From assembly GCF_000428145.1 (NCBI RefSeq), contig NZ_ATZJ01000021.1, positions 1 to 64,000 of the forward strand: DNA of 64,000 nucleotides. Reading direction: 5' to 3'. Under the pieces are notes generated by a model. It was not told where the DNA came from. It saw nothing but the letters and a program-made list of their open reading frames with translations, and did not search any database. Source of the DNA: Chitinilyticum litopenaei DSM 21440 (lineage in GTDB: Bacteria; Pseudomonadota; Gammaproteobacteria; Burkholderiales; Chitinibacteraceae). Shown piece after piece: positions 59,361 through 64,000 of this stretch. Both the position numbers and the translations under genes were made by a program. Positions within the stretch are counted from its first letter, which is position 1. Each line of letters begins with the position of its first letter.

Positions 59361-60866
59361 ATGAGCCAGATCGTTCTGGAAATGAGCGGCATCTGCAAGC
59401 GCTTTGGCGCAACCAGGGCGCTCGACCAGGTGCAGCTGCAGGCGCGCAGCCATGAAATCCTCGCGCTGATGGGCGAAAACGGCGCGGGCAAGAGCACGCT
59501 GATGAAGGTGCTCTCCGGCGTGTATCAGCCCGACGCCGGCGAGATCCGCCTGGGCGGCGAAGCCATCCGCGTGCACTCGCCGCTCGATGCCCGCAAGGCC
59601 GGCATCAATCTGATCTATCAGGAGCTGTCCGTCGCGCCGCACATGACGGTGGCGCAAAACGTGTTCATGGGCAGCGAACCGCGCGGCAGCTTTGGCCGGG
59701 TTGACCGGAAGGCCATGCGCGAACGCACGCAAGCCGTGCTCGACAGCCTGGGTGCGCGTTTTGGCCCCGACGATCTGGCCGGCAGCCTGTGCATTGCCGA
59801 CCAGCAGCAGGTGGAAATCGCCCGTTCGCTGATCCACAAGAGCCGCGTGCTGATCATGGACGAGCCGACCGCGGCGCTGTCCGATCGCGAAACCGAGCGC
59901 CTGTTCGAGGTGATCCGCAAGCTGCGCGCAGACGGCATCGCCATCATCTACATCAGCCACCGCATGGCCGAAATGAGCGAGCTGGCCGACCGCGTCACCG
60001 TGATGCGCGACGGCGGCTATGTCGGCACGCTGGAACGCAGCGAGGCCGACCCCGAGCGCGTGATCCAGATGATGGTGGGCCGCCCGCTGGGCGACTTCTA
60101 CCAGCACAAGAGCGGGCGCACGCCGGGCGCGGTGCGCCTGGAAGTGCGCCATCTGCACAGCCGCAAGATCCGCGATGCCTCGTTTGCCATTCACAGCGGC
60201 GAGGTACTGGGGCTGGCGGGCCTCGTTGGCGCCGGACGCACCGAGCTGGCACGGCTGATTTTCGGCGCGGATCGCGCGCTGGGCGGCGAAATCCTGATCG
60301 ATGGCGAGCCGGTGACGATCCGCGAGCCGCTTGACGCCATCAAGCGCGGCATTGCCTACGTGCCGGAAGACCGCAAGGGGCAGGGGCTGTTCCTGCAGCT
60401 CTCGGCGCTGGCGAACACCAGCATGAACGTGCTGGCGCAGAACGCGCGCGGCGGCGTGCTGCAGCACAAGGCACTGAAGAAACTCACCGAAGACGCCATC
60501 AAACAACTGGCGGTGAAGGTGCCGGGGCCGGATGGCATCGTCGGCGGCCTGTCGGGCGGCAACCAGCAGAAGCTGCTGCTGGCGCGCTGGCTGGCGATCA
60601 AGCCGCGCGTGCTGATTCTGGACGAGCCCACGCGCGGCGTGGACATCGGCGCCAAGAGCGAGATCTACCGCATCATTCACGAGCTGGCGATGAGCGGAGT
60701 GGCGGTGATCTGCATTTCCAGCGAGCTGCCCGAAGTCATCGGCATCTGCGACCGCGTGCTGGTGATGCGCGAAGGGCGCATTTCCGGCGAAGTGTCCGGC
60801 GCTGCCGTCAGCCAGGAAGCCATCATGGCGCTGGCCATTCACGATGCCGCAGCGCAAACGCACTGA
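59361..60866 (+). CDS. Sugar ABC transporter ATP-binding protein (RbsA-like)
   Basis: A double ATPase of the CUT2 family, about 501 residues. The first domain has Walker A GENGAGKST and Walker B VLIMDEPTAALS; the second has LVGAGRTELARLIFG in place of a classical Walker A (as usual for RbsA), SGGNQQK and VLILDEPTRGVD. ATG 59361 has AGGAGAAGG upstream. It pairs with the permease 24 bases downstream. Confidence 0.93.
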   Translation: MSQIVLEMSGICKRFGATRALDQVQLQARSHEILALMGENGAGKSTLMKVLSGVYQPDAGEIRLGGEAIRVHSPLDARKAGINLIYQELSVAPHMTVAQNVFMGSEPRGSFGRVDRKAMRERTQAVLDSLGARFGPDDLAGSLCIADQQQVEIARSLIHKSRVLIMDEPTAALSDRETERLFEVIRKLRADGIAIIYISHRMAEMSELADRVTVMRDGGYVGTLERSEADPERVIQMMVGRPLGDFYQHKSGRTPGAVRLEVRHLHSRKIRDASFAIHSGEVLGLAGLVGAGRTELARLIFGADRALGGEILIDGEPVTIREPLDAIKRGIAYVPEDRKGQGLFLQLSALANTSMNVLAQNARGGVLQHKALKKLTEDAIKQLAVKVPGPDGIVGGLSGGNQQKLLLARWLAIKPRVLILDEPTRGVDIGAKSEIYRIIHELAMSGVAVICISSELPEVIGICDRVLVMREGRISGEVSGAAVSQEAIMALAIHDAAAQTH

Positions 60867-60890
60867 CCGGCCAAACCAGGAGTAACGATA

Positions 60891-61955
60891 ATGAACCAGC
60901 TGTTTGCCCGTCTCGGGCTGATCAGGGCGGCCGTTCCCGATGCCGCCGCGCTGCCGGCCATCGCCCAGGAGAATGCCATGCCCAGCCTTACGGTACGCGA
61001 TGTCTTCAACAAGGTCGGCATGCTGCCGGTACTGATCCTGATGTACATCGCCTTTTATTTCCTGACCCGCTATTTCAGCGAGGATGGCGTGTCGAACTTC
61101 ATGACAATGGCCAACTCGATGAACATCCTGCGCCAGACGTCGATCAATCTGGTGCTGGCCTGCGGCATGACCTTCGTCATCCTTACCGCCGGCATCGATC
61201 TCTCCGTCGGCTCGGTACTGGCGGTGGCCGCCGTGCTGGGCATGATGGCTTCGCTGCCCGAGCATTTCCCGTATCTGGCGCTGCCGGTGTTCCTGATTGC
61301 CGGCTTGCTGATGGGCATGCTCAACGGCGTGATGGTGGCGGGCTTCAAGATCAATCCCTTCGTGGTGACGCTGGGCACGATGACGGCGCTGCGCGGCGCG
61401 GCCTATCTGTTTGCCGACGGCACGACCATCCTGAACCGCGACATTCCGAGCTTCGAATGGCTGGGCAACGGTGATTTTCTCGGCATTCCCTGGCTGATCT
61501 GGATCGCCGCTGCGGTTGTGCTGATTTCCTGGTTCATCCTGCGCCATACCGTGCTGGGCCTGCACCTGTACGCGGTCGGCGGCAACCCGCAGGCGGCGCG
61601 GCTGACCGGCATCAAGGTCGGCGCGGTGCTGATGTTCGCGTATTCGATCAGCGGGCTCTTTGCCGGTGTCGGCGGTGCGATGAGCGCATCGCGGCTCTAC
61701 GGTGCCAACGGCAACTGGGGCAGCGGCTACGAGCTGGACGCAATTGCCGCGGTGGTGCTGGGCGGCACCAGCCTGATGGGCGGCGTGGGCACGATCTGGG
61801 GCACCGTGATCGGCGCGCTGATCATCGGCGTGCTCAACAACGGCCTGACCATTCTCGGCCTGTCGTCCTTCTGGCAGTACGTCGCCAAGGGCATTGTCAT
61901 CGTACTGGCCGTGATGCTCGACAAGTGGCGCCAGCAACAAGCCACGACCAACTGA
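60891..61955 (+). CDS. Sugar ABC transporter permease (RbsC-like)
   Basis: The product is about 354 residues with about ten membrane spans and the CUT2 permease signature ILTAGIDLSVGSVLA near 98-112, GNPQAARLTGIKV near 230, and ELDAIAAVVLGGTSLMGG near 280. A second in-frame ATG at residue 30 (MPSLTVRDVFNKVG) could also be the start. Confidence 0.92.
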   Translation: MNQLFARLGLIRAAVPDAAALPAIAQENAMPSLTVRDVFNKVGMLPVLILMYIAFYFLTRYFSEDGVSNFMTMANSMNILRQTSINLVLACGMTFVILTAGIDLSVGSVLAVAAVLGMMASLPEHFPYLALPVFLIAGLLMGMLNGVMVAGFKINPFVVTLGTMTALRGAAYLFADGTTILNRDIPSFEWLGNGDFLGIPWLIWIAAAVVLISWFILRHTVLGLHLYAVGGNPQAARLTGIKVGAVLMFAYSISGLFAGVGGAMSASRLYGANGNWGSGYELDAIAAVVLGGTSLMGGVGTIWGTVIGALIIGVLNNGLTILGLSSFWQYVAKGIVIVLAVMLDKWRQQQATTN

Positions 61956-61963
61956 GGCGCGCC

Positions 61964-62920
61964 ATGACCATCAATTCCCTGCCGCGCTGCGTGGTGTTCG
62001 GCGAAGCGCTGACCGATTTCATTCTGCAAAAAGACGGCCGCTGGCTCGCCCAGCCGGGCGGCGCCTGCTGGAACGTGGCGCGCGTCGTCGCCCGCCAGGG
62101 CGTGAGCACCGGCTTTGCCGGTGCGGTGAGCCAGGATCTGTTTGGCCGGCAGCTGTTCGACGAGGCCGCTGCCGCGGGCATCGACACGCGCTTCATGCAG
62201 CTGCTGCCGCATTCGCCGCTGCTGGCGATGGTGCCCTCGGGCAATCCGCCGCAGTATTTCTTTGTCGGTGACGACAGTGCCGACCTGCATTTCGACCCGG
62301 CGGCCTTGCCGGCGGGCTGGCAGGGCGCCGCCGAGGTGCTGCATTTTGGCTGCATCAGCCTGGCGCGCCAGCCGCTTGCCGGGGTATTGCTCGCCGAGGC
62401 AAGGGCAGCAAGGGCTGCGGGCAAATACATCGCTTTTGACCCGAACTGGCGCATCGCCATGCAGGCGCCGGATTACCGTGATACCTTTGTGGCGATGGCT
62501 GGGCTGGCCAACTTCATCAAGGTTTCCGACGAAGACCTGCGCGGCCTGTATCCGGCCTTGCCGCTGGCGGCGGCGCTGGCCGAGCTGCGCGCACTGGCGC
62601 CACTGGCGAGCATCCTGCTCACGCGCGGCGCCGATGGCCTGATGCTGCTGGATGCCAGTGGTCTGTGGGAGCAGCCGGCGCTGCCGGTACGTCTGGCCGA
62701 CACCGTCGGCTGTGGCGACGCGGTGATGGGTACCTGGCTGGCGCAGCGCATCGCCAACCCGCAGGCGCACCCGCGCAGCGTGCTGCATCTTGCCGCGCGG
62801 TGCGCGGCACTGGTGGCCGCGCGGCCCGGCGCCTATGCGCCGCTGCCGGCCGAGTTGTCTGCGGCCGAAGCAACGGCGAGCGACGTTGCAACCATCGCCG
62901 CGCCGGAGCTGCTTGCATGA
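61964..62920 (+). CDS. PfkB-family carbohydrate kinase (fructokinase-like)
   Basis: The product is about 318 residues of the ribokinase/PfkB fold. It starts VFGEALTDFI and has PGGACWNVARVVARQG. The catalytic loop is DTVGCGDAVMGTW, a GCGD variant of the usual GAGD, with Asp as base. Fructokinase is the best guess from neighbours and motif, giving fructose 6-phosphate. Its ATG follows the permease stop after 8 bases; its stop overlaps the epimerase start as ATGA. Confidence 0.85.
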   Translation: MTINSLPRCVVFGEALTDFILQKDGRWLAQPGGACWNVARVVARQGVSTGFAGAVSQDLFGRQLFDEAAAAGIDTRFMQLLPHSPLLAMVPSGNPPQYFFVGDDSADLHFDPAALPAGWQGAAEVLHFGCISLARQPLAGVLLAEARAARAAGKYIAFDPNWRIAMQAPDYRDTFVAMAGLANFIKVSDEDLRGLYPALPLAAALAELRALAPLASILLTRGADGLMLLDASGLWEQPALPVRLADTVGCGDAVMGTWLAQRIANPQAHPRSVLHLAARCAALVAARPGAYAPLPAELSAAEATASDVATIAAPELLA

Positions 62921-63966
62921 AGCGCGCGAACCCATCCATGCCGGCGCAGATGCCGGCCATGCTGGCGGATGCCAGCGGCTGGCAGCTGGACTGGGCGCAT
63001 GGCAGCGCGCAGGTGCAGGCGCTGGGCGGCATGCTCGGGCCGGTGGATTTCCGCCTGGCCGACGGCCGCCGCTTCCAGCCCTTTTATGTGGCGCCCTGGC
63101 AGCCCGACCCCGCCTTGCCGGGATTGCTGCAGCGCATGCGCGGCGAATGGCCCTGCGTGCCCTTTACCCGCAACCGCACGCCGGAATCCATCCCGCCCGG
63201 CTGGCAGGCGCTGCCCGACACGGCGCCGCAGCGCAGCGACGCCATTCATGGTCATTGCTCCAACCAGCGCTGGCGGCTGATCGAGGCCGAGCCGGGACGG
63301 CTGCTGCTGGGTTTTGCCGACTATCCGGCCGAATCACCGATTGCCAGCCTGCGCCGCGAAATCCGCGCCGATCCCGATGCGCCACGGCTATGGCTGAGCC
63401 TGGACATCCTGCCGCGCTGCGATGTGACGCTGCCGCTGGCGTTGCATCCGACCTTTCGCCTGCCGGATGCGGCGGGGCAATTGCACCTGCAGCTGCCGCA
63501 CTACCGCAGCGTGCATACCTATCCCTTTGCCTTCGAGCCGTGCTCGCGCCTGCCCGCCGATGTTTCGGCCGCGCGTCTGAATGCCATGCCGGCGGCAGGC
63601 GGCACGCTGGATCTGAGCCGGCTGCCGCTGGCCGAGCCAACCGAGGAGCTGGTGCAAGTGAAGGATGTGGCCGGCAGCGCGCTGCTCGATTATCTGGACG
63701 AGGGCGTGCGCGTCGCGCTGGACTGGGACGCGCACGCGCTGCCCGATCTGGTGCTGTGGCTAAGCAATGGCGGGCGCACGCAGGCGCCCTGGCTGGGTCG
63801 CAACCGCGCGCTGGGCGTCGAGCCGGTCAACGGCGTTTTCGAGCTCGGCGGCGTCATGCAGCCCTTGCCCGGCCACCCGCTGGCCGCGCGCAAGGGAGTA
63901 GCACTCAGGAAGGGTATCCCGCTGCAGATCAAGTACAGCATCGGGGTTGCGAAGATACCTGCATAG
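62917..63966 (+). CDS. Aldose 1-epimerase-like protein
   Basis: The product is about 349 residues, GalM-type, interconverting sugar anomers. Key pieces are FTRNRTPESIPPGW, DAIHGHCSNQRW (first His), LPLALHPTFRLPD (second His) and LGVEPVNGVFEL with the catalytic Glu. The last 17 or so residues (GIPLQIKYSIGVAKIPA) are encoded by a GGGTAT palindrome (63912-63960), so the native C-terminus has been replaced or extended. It ends the sugar operon. Confidence 0.85.
   Translation: MKRANPSMPAQMPAMLADASGWQLDWAHGSAQVQALGGMLGPVDFRLADGRRFQPFYVAPWQPDPALPGLLQRMRGEWPCVPFTRNRTPESIPPGWQALPDTAPQRSDAIHGHCSNQRWRLIEAEPGRLLLGFADYPAESPIASLRREIRADPDAPRLWLSLDILPRCDVTLPLALHPTFRLPDAAGQLHLQLPHYRSVHTYPFAFEPCSRLPADVSAARLNAMPAAGGTLDLSRLPLAEPTEELVQVKDVAGSALLDYLDEGVRVALDWDAHALPDLVLWLSNGGRTQAPWLGRNRALGVEPVNGVFELGGVMQPLPGHPLAARKGVALRKGIPLQIKYSIGVAKIPA
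63912..63960. repeat. GGGTAT-tipped palindrome at the 3' end of the epimerase gene
   Basis: GGGTATCCCGCTGCAGATCA faces TCGGGGTTGCGAAGATACCT. It is translated as the protein tail; the TAG stop lies a few bases beyond the palindrome. Confidence 0.65.
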
Positions 63967-64000
63967 GGATGCCCTTGCCACGGCGCGATACGCACCGTGA

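Noticed and set aside
59310..61940. Very long minus-strand open frame opposite the sugar ABC genes
   Set aside because: Its His/Gln/Ala-rich product is an antisense shadow; the plus strand encodes intact ATPase and permease with all motifs.

Overview
The window is GC-rich chromosomal DNA from a Gram-negative bacterium. Gene content and order fit a betaproteobacterium, probably Neisseriales (Chromobacteriaceae/Chitinibacteraceae-like). Supporting features are minC-minD-minE followed by map and glnD, divergent ppsR/ppsA, a cysM - PHP exonuclease - yciO - site-2 protease - scpA - scpB run, and lysA divergent from an ArgP-type LysR gene. This placement is inference from gene families; no rRNA or tRNA gene was seen.

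Layout. 1-1.1 kb: the start of an IS1380-family insertion sequence running off the left edge, a small gene whose 3' end it seems to have cut, and a pair of TetR-type operator-like sites. 1.1-4.3 kb: a lipoprotein and two tandem paralogous exported proteins. 4.3-5.7 kb: an acetate/succinate transporter and an exported protein. 5.7-11.8 kb: recB and recD with an extra 151-codon gene wedged between them and no recC alongside. 11.9-16 kb: an accessory island with a SUKH/SMI1-like gene, a REP-associated tyrosine transposase (RAYT) unit, an SDR gene and a second, internally deleted RAYT unit. 16.3-23 kb: cell-wall and cell-division genes with map and glnD. 23.5-28.5 kb: the PEP synthase control pair and an EAL-HDOD protein. 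29-35.6 kb: the cysM-to-scpB run, broken by a second RAYT flanked by REP pairs. 35.7-43.8 kb: EAL protein, PIG-V-like mannosyltransferase, lysA/LysR, an EEP nuclease and a 5'-nucleotidase. 44-52 kb: a tightly overlapping operon (FAD oxidoreductase, DUF1365, cyclopropane synthase-like methyltransferase, chalcone-isomerase-like protein, MFS carrier, DUF3833, SDR, NTF2-like) ending in a MerR regulator with the cobalamin-photoreceptor motifs of LitR/CarH; this looks like a light-regulated lipid-modification locus. 52-56 kb: Usg-like protein, Rnk and a PAS chemoreceptor. 56.8-64 kb: a LacI-controlled sugar ABC transporter with a PfkB kinase and an aldose epimerase.

The most unusual property of the window is its load of small palindromic repeats. 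At least four families are interspersed: REP pairs related to GAGCGAGCTTGCTCGC, a TTGAGCGCAGCGAAGCCCAA family, a CGCAGAGACGCAGAG family, and a 47-51 bp palindrome with GGGTAT / ATACCC tips found about 13 times. Copies of the last family lie in frame inside recB (twice), the LysR gene, the MFS gene and the aldose epimerase gene, and one REP pair lies in frame inside the recB helicase domain. Both RAYT genes are bracketed by palindromes of two of these families, so a possible mobilising enzyme is present for two of them.
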